A stretch of 64,000 nt of DNA from Candidatus Villigracilis vicinus (GCA_016721315.1 JADKIL010000002.1:62001-126000), one strand, 5' to 3'. Numbered from the stretch's first letter, positions 41,119-49,447 are shown. The notes: a model not told the origin generated them from the letters alone. Made by a program: numbers and translations.

Positions 41119-41559
41119 TCATTCGCTGCGCCAGTGATATTCCACATCCGGTTCAGACTCGGGCGGCGGGCTGACACCGAATTTTTCAATTACAAAGCCG
41201 TTCTTTTCATAAAATGGACGGGATAATTTATTTGCCTGATCGGTCTTCAACCATAAATGGTGCGGCGAAAGGGTTCGGGCATGTGCAAGCAACGCCTGCC
41301 CAATCCCTTGGCGATGAAATTTCGGGTCCACATAGAGACGGTCGATGTAATCCCCTTGAATTCCAAGAATACCAACGGGAACACCGTCCAATTCATAGAC
41401 CCACATTTGATTTTCGGCAACCACGGTCTTGAAGTATTCACGCGCGCCGGTAAACTCATAGCCCATGCGCTGAACAAGTTCCGGCTCGGCAACTTGGACG
41501 CCGCTAAACCAGAACCGGGCAACGATCTCAAAATCTTCTTCGTGATATGGACGGATCAT
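41119..41559 (-). CDS. GNAT family N-acetyltransferase
   Basis: A 146-residue acetyltransferase. The acetyl-CoA site is IDRLYVDPKFHRQGIGQALL (Q-x-x-G-x-G/A form) and the C-terminal motif LSRPFYEKNGFVIEKFG follows. A good GGAGAG precedes the ATG. Its position immediately before alr suggests joint transcription, but a functional link to D-alanine is not shown. Substrate unknown. Confidence 0.88.
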   Translation of the reverse strand: MIRPYHEEDFEIVARFWFSGVQVAEPELVQRMGYEFTGAREYFKTVVAENQMWVYELDGVPVGILGIQGDYIDRLYVDPKFHRQGIGQALLAHARTLSPHHLWLKTDQANKLSRPFYEKNGFVIEKFGVSPPPESEPDVEYHWRSE

Positions 41560-41571
41560 CTTCTCTCCAAA

Positions 41572-41607
41572 AAAATACAGCGGACGGTTAACCGTCCGCT
41601 GTATTTT
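41572..41607 (-). terminator. 36-base perfect palindrome, terminator of the DUF1761 gene
   Basis: Two 18-base arms, starting AAAATACAGCGGACGGTT, with no spacer at all. It lies between the DUF1761 gene and the GNAT gene; the A/T ends give U-tracts in both directions, so it should work as a terminator. Confidence 0.8.
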
Positions 41608-41626
41608 ACTTCAAGGTATTCAATGC

Positions 41627-42073
41627 TTAACTCATGGCTCCAACGATGGCACCCATCACAACAAAATTGATGAGGTGATTACCTTGTTCGAGCACCCAGG
41701 CTTTAATGCGGTCTGCAAATAATTTATTGGTGAGGCTGGAGGGAGCCACAAACCCAAGCCACAATAAAAATCCAGCCAGTGCGCCAGAGCCAAGCGTTGC
41801 GCCGCCTGCCATACTGCCCATGGCGTTAACCATCAATGACATAAAAACTGCCTGCACGAATGCGGCAAGGACAATACCTCCCCACACCACACCCATGCCA
41901 AGGGATGAGCCCGGTGCGCTCGCATCTCCGCCCATGCTTGGTTCACCCGCTTTACCAACAGCTTTCCACCAAGCTGGGAAGAAAGTCTTGGGTCCAAACC
42001 AAACTCCGCCAATTACCATGCTTGCCAGAACACAAAATAAAACAGCCAGCCAATTTACAGCACTAAAGTCCAT
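41627..42073 (-). CDS. DUF1761 family membrane protein
   Basis: A 148-residue protein with four predicted membrane segments. The opening VNWLAVLFCVLASMVIGGVW followed by FGPKTFFPAWWKAVGK, and the end LEQGNHLINFVVMGAIVGAM, match the DUF1761 pattern. Function unknown. AAAGGAG lies 6 bases before the ATG. A monocistronic transcript is expected: a dyad-covered promoter upstream and a strong palindromic terminator downstream. Confidence 0.85.
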   Translation of the reverse strand: MDFSAVNWLAVLFCVLASMVIGGVWFGPKTFFPAWWKAVGKAGEPSMGGDASAPGSSLGMGVVWGGIVLAAFVQAVFMSLMVNAMGSMAGGATLGSGALAGFLLWLGFVAPSSLTNKLFADRIKAWVLEQGNHLINFVVMGAIVGAMS

Positions 42074-42119
42074 CTCATTCTCCTTTGGGTTATTTGAGAC
42101 CGGTTCAGGTCACCCACTT

Positions 42120-42148
42120 ATTGTAATAGAAAATATGTTCTATTACAA
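42120..42148 (-). promoter_or_regulatory. promoter with overlapping operator of the DUF1761 gene
   Basis: On the minus strand TTGTAA, 17 bases and TACAAT form the promoter. The same bases contain a perfect inverted repeat, TTGTAATAGAA-n6-TTCTATTACAA (42121-42148), so the two arms cover the -35 and -10. A dimeric repressor bound there would block polymerase. The regulator is not identified; no repressor gene is adjacent. Confidence 0.7.
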
Positions 42149-42193
42149 ATTAAGGAATTATTTCACAGAAGAGCTTCTTTTGGTAAGCTACAA

Positions 42194-42222
42194 AAAAGAA
42201 GACCTCAGAAAGGTCTTCTTTT
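42194..42222 (-). terminator. terminator of the cystathionine beta-synthase gene
   Basis: A 12-bp stem (AAAAGAAGACCT and its complement) with a 5-base loop, 10 bases after the stop codon on the minus strand. Confidence 0.85.
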
Positions 42223-42231
42223 AAGAGTTCA

Positions 42232-43644
42232 CTAGATCTTCCCTGCTACATAATCCAACACATCGATCTTTGTAAGGATGCCGATCGGCTTACTGTTCTC
42301 CACAACGATCAAGGCATACCCAGCAGTGAGTGAAGGCATGGCATCTTCAAGCGGAGTCTCCGGCGGGAAGACCGCGCCAGCATTTTGCACAAGGGAATCT
42401 ATTTTTTCATCGTTGGTGTGCTCATGCTTTTCAAGCATGTGGTTGAGCAAGTCTACCTCTTCGATCAGCCCTACCAGCGATCCGTCTGCACCGACAACGG
42501 GCATTTGCGAAACCGCATTTTGATGCATGGAAGTTACTACTTTGCGGATCGAGTCGCCCAACGTCGCGGTGATCAGGGCTTTATTTGGCTTGGCAATCAA
42601 CAAGTCGCCGAGAGCCGTCTCTCCAAATTCCATCGAGAGGAAGCCAAACTCGCGCATCCACTTGTCATCATAAAATTTGGAAAGATAGCGTGACCCTGAA
42701 TCTGGCAGGATGACGACGGGGATTCGTCCAGGTGGAAGTTTGCGGCAATATTTGATCGCCCCCGCAATTGCCGACCCGGAAGAGCCGCCTGCAAAGATAC
42801 CTTCCTGCCTTACCAAGGCACGCGCCCACAAGAAAGACTCGCGATCCCCGGCACGTTCGATGGCATCGACATACTTAATATCCATGGTGGAAGGCAAAAA
42901 GTCTTCGCCGATGCCTTCTACTTTGTAGGTCTTGGGATATGCGCCTGGAGGGATAACACCATTATTCTGCCAAATCTCGGTCAGGATCGAACCTTCGATA
43001 TCAATACCAACAATGGTGATATTCGGATTTTTGGATTTGAGATAACGCCCCACACCGGTGATCGTCCCGCCAGTGCCAATACCAATAATGACATCGGTTA
43101 CTTTACCGTCGGTTTGTTCCCAGATCTCAGGTCCGGTACTAAGTTCATGTGTCTTTGGATTATCAGGGTTGTGATACTGGTTCGCGAGAATTGCGTTCGG
43201 GGTCTCGCGTGCAAATTTCTTGGCGACTTCATAATAAGAACGCGGATCATCTGGTCCAACTGCGGTGGGAGTAATGACCACCTTGGCGCCATATGCCCGT
43301 AATAAAAGAATCTTTTCGTTGCTCATCTTGTCAGGCATGACGAAAATGGTCTTATAGCCCTTAAGCGCGGCTGCGATAGCCAACCCAACCCCCGTATTTC
43401 CAGACGTTGCCTCGACAATGGTGCCACCCGGTTTGATCTCGCCGCGCTTCTCTGCCTGCTCAATAATGTTCGCCCCCACACGATCCTTGACCGAGCCGCC
43501 GGGATTCATAAACTCCAATTTGGCATACAGCGGAACAGGCAGGTCTTTTCCGATGCGTTCCAATCTTACGAGCGGGGTATTCCCCATCGCTCCAAGCACA
43601 TTATTAAATACACGTTTCTCTTTGGACTCTGGTAATCCTGTCAT
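42232..43644 (-). CDS. cbs: Cystathionine beta-synthase with CBS-domain pair
   Basis: A PLP beta-replacement enzyme condensing serine (or O-acetylserine) with homocysteine or sulfide. The 470-residue protein starts MTGLPESKEK with AAGGAGAGAG upstream. Lys53 in MNPGGSVKDRVG binds PLP, TSGNTGVG is the substrate loop and GTGGTITGVGRYLK the phosphate cup. From about residue 345 two CBS repeats follow (LGDSIRKVVTSMHQNAVSQM; TPLEDAMPSLTAGYALIVVE), as in regulated CBS enzymes. It lacks the N-terminal heme domain. O-acetylserine-dependent activity cannot be excluded. Confidence 0.92.
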   Translation of the reverse strand: MTGLPESKEKRVFNNVLGAMGNTPLVRLERIGKDLPVPLYAKLEFMNPGGSVKDRVGANIIEQAEKRGEIKPGGTIVEATSGNTGVGLAIAAALKGYKTIFVMPDKMSNEKILLLRAYGAKVVITPTAVGPDDPRSYYEVAKKFARETPNAILANQYHNPDNPKTHELSTGPEIWEQTDGKVTDVIIGIGTGGTITGVGRYLKSKNPNITIVGIDIEGSILTEIWQNNGVIPPGAYPKTYKVEGIGEDFLPSTMDIKYVDAIERAGDRESFLWARALVRQEGIFAGGSSGSAIAGAIKYCRKLPPGRIPVVILPDSGSRYLSKFYDDKWMREFGFLSMEFGETALGDLLIAKPNKALITATLGDSIRKVVTSMHQNAVSQMPVVGADGSLVGLIEEVDLLNHMLEKHEHTNDEKIDSLVQNAGAVFPPETPLEDAMPSLTAGYALIVVENSKPIGILTKIDVLDYVAGKI

Positions 43645-43769
43645 TCTCTCTCCTTGTTTATAAATTGCACATGTGTCGATTGGGTCACATGAGGGTCGCA
43701 AGAAATTAATCATCTTCCCGGCATCAGGCGTGCAATTCACACCGCCTCACACCTTGATTATAAATCAAC
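43645..43769 (-). promoter_or_regulatory. structured leader upstream of cbs
   Basis: The 125-base leader holds a TATAAT next to the upstream terminator and an outer 8-bp pairing, AATTGCAC with GTGCAATT, that closes about 65 bases and ends just before the Shine-Dalgarno sequence; a 6-bp CATGTG/CACATG helix lies inside. I could not match it to a SAM or SAH riboswitch. The leader is also open in the cbs frame from a GTG and contains three Cys codons. Confidence 0.35.
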
Positions 43770-43803
43770 AAAAAAGCGGGCGCCTTTGGGCGCCCGCTTT
43801 TTT
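43770..43803 (-). terminator. terminator of the small lipoprotein gene
   Basis: AAAAAAGCGGGCGCC pairs with GGCGCCCGCTTTTTT across a 4-base loop, a very stable stem with U-tracts both ways. Confidence 0.92.
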
Positions 43804-43819
43804 TTATAATTGGTTCAAC

Positions 43820-44233
43820 CTACTGAACAGTGAAATTGACTGTGCCAGTCGGTACGCCGTTGAAATACACTTCCACCTTGTAGGTTCCGGTGGGCCAGCC
43901 GTCCGTGGGAGGCTCGAAGAAGAAATAGATCGTACCGTTGAACGTTTCTTCCGTAACATCAACCACGGCTTCATCGATAAAGAAGTTGGGGTCTACCCCC
44001 GGGACGTTCTCAGCATACCAACGAGAGGTGATCTGGTTACCAGCAACGCCATTGGCAAGGTCACCAACGACATAAATGGTATCCGTCACTCCAAATGTCG
44101 TGGAAGGCTGGGTGCCATCCTGATCTTTGGCAGTGCGGACATTTGAGAAGGTGGGCTCACCTACTGCGCAAGCCAGCTGCGCAGCGATCAAAACGATTGC
44201 GGCAAGCAAGATCGAAAACTTTTTCTTATTCAT
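43820..44233 (-). CDS. Small predicted lipoprotein
   Basis: A 137-residue protein with an N-terminal lipoprotein signal (MNKKKFSILLAAIVLIAAQL then AC), lipobox Cys at about 22. The mature part is one beta-rich domain with DTIYVVGDLANGVAGNQITS and GWPTGTYKVEVYFNGVPTG, like small Ig-fold modules. AGGAG lies 8 bases before this ATG; an ATG two codons earlier is too close to it. It has its own terminator. Function unknown. Confidence 0.8.
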   Translation of the reverse strand: MNKKKFSILLAAIVLIAAQLACAVGEPTFSNVRTAKDQDGTQPSTTFGVTDTIYVVGDLANGVAGNQITSRWYAENVPGVDPNFFIDEAVVDVTEETFNGTIYFFFEPPTDGWPTGTYKVEVYFNGVPTGTVNFTVQ

Positions 44234-44324
44234 TTGCATTCTCCTATTCTAAGTTGGACGAGGAAAGCCCGTCACAGTTTCGCCATTATACAGTACCCAG
44301 TAAAAAAGCACTCCCCAAAATGGA

Positions 44325-45044
44325 CTATTGCACTTCGATATAAATACGCTTGTTGATAGCGCCCTTGCTTTTGTACTCGACCACTTTGATCACACCCACC
44401 TCAGAAGTATTCGCCACATGCGTACCGCCGTCGGCTTGCAAGTCCAGCCCGACGATCTCCACAGTACGGACTTGTGTAATGCCTTCAGGCAGGAGATTGA
44501 TCTTGGTGCGGATCAGGTCGGGAATCTGGAACGCCTCTTCCCTCGGGAGGATCTTGACTCTGATCTCACGGTTTTTGCCCACTTCAGCATTGATCGCCGC
44601 TTCGATCTCCCGGACAAGCTCTGCGCGCATGGTCTCGAATTCAAAATCCATGCGCCCTTTGAGTGGATCCATGTCGCCGCCGGTGACCTTTGCACCGTAA
44701 TCGCGGAAGACGGTACCGCACAGGATATGCATGGCAGTATGAGTGCGCATTAGCTGGTGTCGCCGCACCCAGTCCAAGGTCCCGATAGAGGCGGCACCGG
44801 GCACGGGTAAAGGCTCACTTCCGCTAAGAAAATGCAGGACGTCATCGCCCTGTTTCTTGACCTTTTCCACGAGATATTTTTTGCCGCCTACTTCGAGTGT
44901 CCCAAAATCACAGGGTTGCCCGCCCCCGCCAGGGTAGAACGCGGAACGATCAAGCACAACGGCACGAGTCTCTGCGTCCACCGAGGTTACGGTGGCAGAA
45001 AACTCTTTGAGATAAGCATCGGTTTGATAAATTAACTCGGTCAT
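44325..45044 (-). CDS. alaX: Trans-editing alanyl-tRNA deacylase AlaX
   Basis: AlaX hydrolyses Ser-tRNA(Ala) and Gly-tRNA(Ala) mischarged by AlaRS. About 239 residues from MTELIYQTDAY. The AlaRS-like glycine motif is SAFYPGGGGQP; the zinc site includes MRTHTAMHILC near residue 105 and ADGGTHVANTSEVG near 215. This fits the AlaX-M type, which has both parts but no aminoacylation domain. The ATG lies 6 bases after TATAAT with no Shine-Dalgarno sequence, so the transcript is probably leaderless; an in-frame TTG at 45050 would precede the transcription start. Confidence 0.92.
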   Translation of the reverse strand: MTELIYQTDAYLKEFSATVTSVDAETRAVVLDRSAFYPGGGGQPCDFGTLEVGGKKYLVEKVKKQGDDVLHFLSGSEPLPVPGAASIGTLDWVRRHQLMRTHTAMHILCGTVFRDYGAKVTGGDMDPLKGRMDFEFETMRAELVREIEAAINAEVGKNREIRVKILPREEAFQIPDLIRTKINLLPEGITQVRTVEIVGLDLQADGGTHVANTSEVGVIKVVEYKSKGAINKRIYIEVQ

Positions 45045-45050
45045 GTCCAA

Positions 45051-45056
45051 ATTATA
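45051..45056 (-). promoter_or_regulatory. -10 box of alaX, leaderless configuration
   Basis: TATAAT on the minus strand with 6 bases to the ATG. The -35 region has no good match. Confidence 0.55.
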
Positions 45057-45149
45057 CCCAGTGAGGTCATAAATTGCGTTTTGTAAACCTGGGTGTAATT
45101 TAACAGATCGACTTGAAAATTAGGATTGGATTAGAAGTTATATACCCGC

Positions 45150-45179
45150 TTGACTTCGGTCTTTCATATATTGTATAGT
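45150..45179 (+). promoter_or_regulatory. promoter of the Gld-like ABC operon
   Basis: TTGACT, an 18-base spacer and TATAGT on the plus strand, about 95 bases upstream of the first gene. A further TATAAT at 45248-45253 close to the ATG could be a second start. Confidence 0.6.
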
Positions 45180-45272
45180 ATTCTGCGGTAACTAAATAAG
45201 GCACCGCCATCATTGGCTGTGTCTTTTCTTTGTGATAATCCCATTTATATAATCTCAATGTGAGGAGAATCG

Positions 45273-46196
45273 ATGATCAAGGTTAGTGGTCTAACAAAAG
45301 ACTATGGCGCGCGCCGCGCCATCCACAATCTCAATTTTGATGCCCAACAGGGCGAGATCGTGGGCTTTTTAGGTCCCAATGGCGCCGGAAAAACCACCAC
45401 CATGCGCATCCTGACCGGCTACATGCCGCCCACCGATGGCGAGGCAATCGTGGCTGGCTATGATGTCGTGGAGGAATCGCTGGAAGTACGCAAACGGGTC
45501 GGCTACCTGCCAGAATCCGTGCCGCTCTATCAAGACATGGTGGTTTTTGATTACCTGAAATATATGGGCGAACTCCGCCACATCCCCAACGTGGATGACC
45601 GCGTAGATGAAGTGTTGGATATGGTCGGTTTGATCGACCGCTCGAATGGGTACATTGGCAATTTATCCAAGGGTATGAAGCAGCGTGTTGGGCTTGCCCA
45701 GGCACTTTTGCACCGACCTGAGGTATTGATCCTCGATGAGCCGACCATCGGCTTGGATCCTGGTCAAATGGTGGAAGTGCGCCAACTGATCCGCGAGATC
45801 GGTAAGGAACGCACCGTCTTGCTCTCGACCCATCTGTTGAACGAGGCTCAAAATATTTGCGACCGTGTGCTCATCATCAACAAGGGCAAGATCGTTGCGG
45901 AAGATACCACGGAAAACCTGCAAGCCCGCCTGCTCGGCGCAGAACGTGTAGTTGTGCGTGTGCGCGGTGAAGGGGATGAACTTGCTGAGACTATCAAGAG
46001 CGTTAAGGGTGTACGCAAAGTGGAAACCCTTGAAGATGGCGGCGTGGAATTTGAGTTTGCTTCCGGTAAGGACCTCCGCCCGGAAGTCGCCAAGCAGGTC
46101 ATCAAAGACGGCTACGATCTGCTCGAACTTCGTCCGCTCGGCATGAGTCTGGAAGAGATCTTCCTTGAGCTCACCGGCGGCGAAGGGAAAAAATAA
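45273..46196 (+). CDS. ABC transporter ATP-binding protein (GldA-like)
   Basis: The ATPase of a four-gene ABC-2 system, 307 residues. Walker A GPNGAGKTTTMRILTGY near 37, Q-loop LPESVPLY, signature NLSKGMKQRVGLAQAL, Walker B VLILDEPTIGLDPGQM and the switch His LSTHLL. A C-terminal regulatory segment follows (about 225-307). AGGAG lies upstream of the ATG. The next gene starts 15 bases on. In Bacteroidetes the equivalent set is linked to gliding; in other phyla the substrate is unknown. Confidence 0.94.
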   Translation: MIKVSGLTKDYGARRAIHNLNFDAQQGEIVGFLGPNGAGKTTTMRILTGYMPPTDGEAIVAGYDVVEESLEVRKRVGYLPESVPLYQDMVVFDYLKYMGELRHIPNVDDRVDEVLDMVGLIDRSNGYIGNLSKGMKQRVGLAQALLHRPEVLILDEPTIGLDPGQMVEVRQLIREIGKERTVLLSTHLLNEAQNICDRVLIINKGKIVAEDTTENLQARLLGAERVVVRVRGEGDELAETIKSVKGVRKVETLEDGGVEFEFASGKDLRPEVAKQVIKDGYDLLELRPLGMSLEEIFLELTGGEGKK

Positions 46197-46211
46197 GACG
46201 AGGCAATTCCC

Positions 46212-46955
46212 ATGAAAAATATTTGGACCATTGCAAGACGCGAATACGATAATTATTTCAACGGACCGCTGGCGTATGTAGTGATGCTGGCAGTCTTGTT
46301 GCCGCTGGGCATTTATTTCAGCCTGGTCATGTTCTTTAACAGCCAGCAAGCCATGTTCGGAGGCGGAGCCGCCCCAGACATCACCCCCATCAACGGTTTG
46401 TTCGCTTTCTTAATGATCTTCCTCAGCCCGGCGTTGACCATGCGCCTGCTTTCAGATGAAGCCCGCATGGGCACGCTCGAACTTCTGCTGACCGCCCCCG
46501 TGCGTGACGCGGAACTGGTCGTTGGTAAATGGCTGGGCGCCATGCTCTTCATTTTGACCCTGCTCGGCACGACCTTGATCTACCCGCTCGTGTTGAACAA
46601 TTTCGTCACCCCTGGCATCGACTGGATGGTGGTGCTTTCTTCATATATCGGCTTGATCCTGCTTTGCGCCACCATGCTGGCACTCGGCGTGGGAATCTCT
46701 GCCATTTTCACCAATCAATTCGCAGCATTCTTCGTCACACTGGGTTTGTTGTTCTTCCTCTATTTCATGATCGGTCTACCCGCAGGACTCCTGCCCGAAA
46801 GCGGCGAAGTGTTCAACTACCTCAGCATCAACACCCACTATGACCAGATGAACACCGGCACCGTAACCCTGGGAGGCATTGTGTACTACTTGAGCCTCAT
46901 CTCGTTCGGATTGTTCGCCGGTACCACTGCAATCGAAATTCGGAGATGGCGCTAA
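46212..46955 (+). CDS. ABC-2 type permease (GldF-like)
   Basis: A 247-residue permease with six membrane segments. The hallmark cytoplasmic motif LLSDEARMGTLELLLTAPV is at about 78-96. The N-terminal IWTIARREYDNYFNGPLAYV is typical of the GldF group. It couples to the preceding ATPase, and its stop overlaps the next start (TAATG). Confidence 0.92.
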   Translation: MKNIWTIARREYDNYFNGPLAYVVMLAVLLPLGIYFSLVMFFNSQQAMFGGGAAPDITPINGLFAFLMIFLSPALTMRLLSDEARMGTLELLLTAPVRDAELVVGKWLGAMLFILTLLGTTLIYPLVLNNFVTPGIDWMVVLSSYIGLILLCATMLALGVGISAIFTNQFAAFFVTLGLLFFLYFMIGLPAGLLPESGEVFNYLSINTHYDQMNTGTVTLGGIVYYLSLISFGLFAGTTAIEIRRWR

Positions 46956-48580
46956 TGGCTGGAAAAAAGAAAAACCCCAACGCAAAGTATGCGGTGATCG
47001 GGCTGGTGGTTGCCCTGATCGCCTGTATTTCCACGGGCTTGCTTGGTTTTGCCAACCTGCTCGGTAGTATCGGCATGTTCCCCCTCCCTGAAAATATTCA
47101 GGATGGTGTAAATCTTTCGTTACAGATCAGCATCGGACTGCTCATCATCGGGCTGGCAGCCTATGCCATCCTAAATCCGGATGCTGTGCGCCGCTTCCTT
47201 ACGGGACGCCAGGCACGCTACGGTTCCAATTCGTTGATCCTCACGATCGCCTTTGTCGGCGTTCTGATCGCTGTTAATTACATCGTTTTCCAGAACACAG
47301 ACTTGTTTGGCTCGCCTTACGATTTCACCGAAGATAAATCCAACACGCTTGCACCAGAGACCTTGCAAATTCTAGCCACACTCGACGAACCCGTCCTGGC
47401 AACCGCGTTCTTTTCTTCAAACTCCAGTTCCTCCAGTGCTGAAGAACTTTTGCAAAAGTTCAAGAACAACAGTGAAGGAAAATTCAATTACGATGTTGTA
47501 AATACCGACCTTGACCCCGTGCTTGCACGTGAAGCCGGTGTAACGGGTGAAGGTAAGATCCTTCTTCAAATGGGCGAAACCAAAGAGATCGCCTCCTTTG
47601 CAAGTGAAACTGAGTTGGCGCGTGCCCTTCTGCGCCTCATCAGCCCCGGCTCTCGTACTGTGTACTTCCTACAAGGACATGGTGAGATCAGCCTCGAAGG
47701 CGGCGCAGAACTTGCTTATACTGTCGTCAAAAGCACCCTTGAAGCCAAGAACTATACAGTTAACACACTCAACCTTTTGACCACCCGTGAGATCCCTGAA
47801 GATGCTTTGGCGATCATCATAGCTGGTCCGCAAAAGCCCGTCAGTAAAGATGAAGTGGATTTGCTCAAAAAGTACGTGGACAATGGCGGCGCGCTGATTG
47901 TTCTTCAGGACCCAAATTTCTTCACCGAATTCGGCGATGCTTCTGACCCGCTCGCAAATTACCTCGTAGGGGAATGGGGCATCTCCTATAATGATGATGT
48001 CGTCATTGATGGTGTCAATACTCAAAACCCATTCGCAGCGATCTCCTCACTTTACAACCCCAGCCACCCGATCACCCAAAATCTGACCGAGAACCTGTTC
48101 GTCATTATGCCGCAGGCTCGTAGTTTGAGCATCTCGTCAGAGAAAGAGAACATCCTCCAGACCTGGCTGATCAGCACCACTGAAAATTCATGGGGTGAAA
48201 CCCAACTCTCTACCGACGGCAGCGAAACACCGCAGTTCGATGCAGAATCGGATGTTCCAGGTCCGTTGTACCTTGCCATTGCCGCCGAAAACTCCGCCAC
48301 AAGCGGACGCGTGGTGGTATTCGGCAACTCGCTTTTTGCCATTGACGGCAACTTCGATGTCTATGGCAACGGTAACTTCTTTATCAACTCTGTCGATTGG
48401 GCAGCCGAACAGGAAGACTTGCTCAACCTGACCACCCGCCCGCGCACGGAACGCATCTTTACACCGCCTACAGAAACATGGCGTTTCCTGCTTCTTGTTT
48501 TGGTGATCGTGATCGTCATTCCGGGCATGGTCGTGTTCTTCGGTGTTTCTGCTTGGTTCGCACGCCGCAAACGAGGTTAA
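46955..48580 (+). CDS. GldG-family ABC-type transport auxiliary protein
   Basis: A 541-residue membrane-anchored protein. Two or three N-terminal helices (about residues 10-100), a large extracytoplasmic domain and a final helix (about 510-533) with a basic end ARRKRG. The central region matches the GldG/IFT52-like fold: TVYFLQGHGEISLEGGAELA, then DALAIIIAGPQKPVSKDEVD and GGALIVLQDP. It starts at the ATG overlapping the permease stop, with GGAG 9 bases upstream; an ATG three codons earlier lacks a ribosome site. Confidence 0.9.
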   Translation: MAGKKKNPNAKYAVIGLVVALIACISTGLLGFANLLGSIGMFPLPENIQDGVNLSLQISIGLLIIGLAAYAILNPDAVRRFLTGRQARYGSNSLILTIAFVGVLIAVNYIVFQNTDLFGSPYDFTEDKSNTLAPETLQILATLDEPVLATAFFSSNSSSSSAEELLQKFKNNSEGKFNYDVVNTDLDPVLAREAGVTGEGKILLQMGETKEIASFASETELARALLRLISPGSRTVYFLQGHGEISLEGGAELAYTVVKSTLEAKNYTVNTLNLLTTREIPEDALAIIIAGPQKPVSKDEVDLLKKYVDNGGALIVLQDPNFFTEFGDASDPLANYLVGEWGISYNDDVVIDGVNTQNPFAAISSLYNPSHPITQNLTENLFVIMPQARSLSISSEKENILQTWLISTTENSWGETQLSTDGSETPQFDAESDVPGPLYLAIAAENSATSGRVVVFGNSLFAIDGNFDVYGNGNFFINSVDWAAEQEDLLNLTTRPRTERIFTPPTETWRFLLLVLVIVIVIPGMVVFFGVSAWFARRKRG

Positions 48581-48584
48581 ACGC

Positions 48585-49298
48585 ATGGCTACGAAGAAAG
48601 CAACCAAATCCACCGCCGCAAAATCTGGCAAAACGACAAGTGCCGTGCGAACCCCACGCACAAAATCTGCCCCCAGGCAGAACAAGCCCGTTTTTCGCAC
48701 AGGCACATGGGTAACTGTCCTTTTGCTGGCGGCCGCTGTTAGTGCGGCAGTGTACATGAACCGTCAAGCCGAAGAAGCTGCCAACGCAGAACCGACCCCT
48801 GCCGAAGAAGCCGCTTTCCTGTTCGAGCAGGGCGCCCTCGTTACCGGCATTGAAGTCAAACCGGCTGATGGGGACCCTGTGGCACTGGAACGAAACGAAG
48901 GAAAAATCTGGGTGTTAACCAAGCCTGACAAGGTAGAAGCAGATCCAGGTGCGGCTGAGGCGGCAGCGTCTCAGGTTGGGGCGCTCAGCATCGCCGCTGA
49001 AATTGACAGCCAGAAGGATCCTTCCATTTTTGGTCTAGCTGCCCCTTCCTACACAATTACCGTCACGCTCGAAGGTGGCAAGACCAGCGTCCTTGAGGTT
49101 GGAGACTCGACCCCCAGCGAAACCGGCTATTATGTGCGGGTGGACGGTAAAAAGATGTACGTGGTGACTTCTAGCGGAATTGATGCTCTGGTGAGTCTAT
49201 CCTTCCTGCCGCCTTATTTGAACACACCGACGCCCGTCCCCACCTTTACGGCAACCCCGCTTCCAAGCACCACCCCGGAAGCAACCCCAACACCGTAA
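48585..49298 (+). CDS. DUF4340 domain protein
   Basis: A 237-residue protein starting MATKKATKSTAAKSGKTTSA, a Lys/Ala/Thr-rich cytoplasmic tail, followed by one membrane helix (about 46-62) and an outer domain. The outer part (GALVTGIEVKPADGDPVALE; FGLAAPSYTITVTLEGGKTS) is a DUF4340 module, which commonly follows GldG-like genes. It ends in a Thr/Pro-rich tail (TPVPTFTATPLPSTTPEATP). GAGG precedes the ATG by 9 bases. It completes the ABC operon. Confidence 0.85.
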   Translation: MATKKATKSTAAKSGKTTSAVRTPRTKSAPRQNKPVFRTGTWVTVLLLAAAVSAAVYMNRQAEEAANAEPTPAEEAAFLFEQGALVTGIEVKPADGDPVALERNEGKIWVLTKPDKVEADPGAAEAAASQVGALSIAAEIDSQKDPSIFGLAAPSYTITVTLEGGKTSVLEVGDSTPSETGYYVRVDGKKMYVVTSSGIDALVSLSFLPPYLNTPTPVPTFTATPLPSTTPEATPTP

Positions 49299-49325
49299 AT
49301 TCGCTTTACAAGTAAATATGATCTA

Positions 49326-49373
49326 ACCGTTGTATCGTGGCATATGCCACGATACAACGGTCAAAATTTTTAT
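49326..49373 (+). terminator. terminator of the Gld-like ABC operon, 36-base palindrome
   Basis: Two 18-base arms beginning ACCGTTGTATCGTGGCAT, with no spacer, followed by CAAAATTTTTATT. It is 28 bases after the DUF4340 stop. Confidence 0.82.
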
Positions 49374-49447
49374 TGGTTCTGCAACCGCAATATCCACAAG
49401 AAAGTAATACAAAATCGTTGCAAGGCATCTGATAACCGAATTACTAT

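Noticed and set aside
43645..43769. SAM or SAH riboswitch before cbs
   Set aside because: No recognisable conserved core of the SAM-I/IV, SAM-II or SAH classes could be traced by eye.
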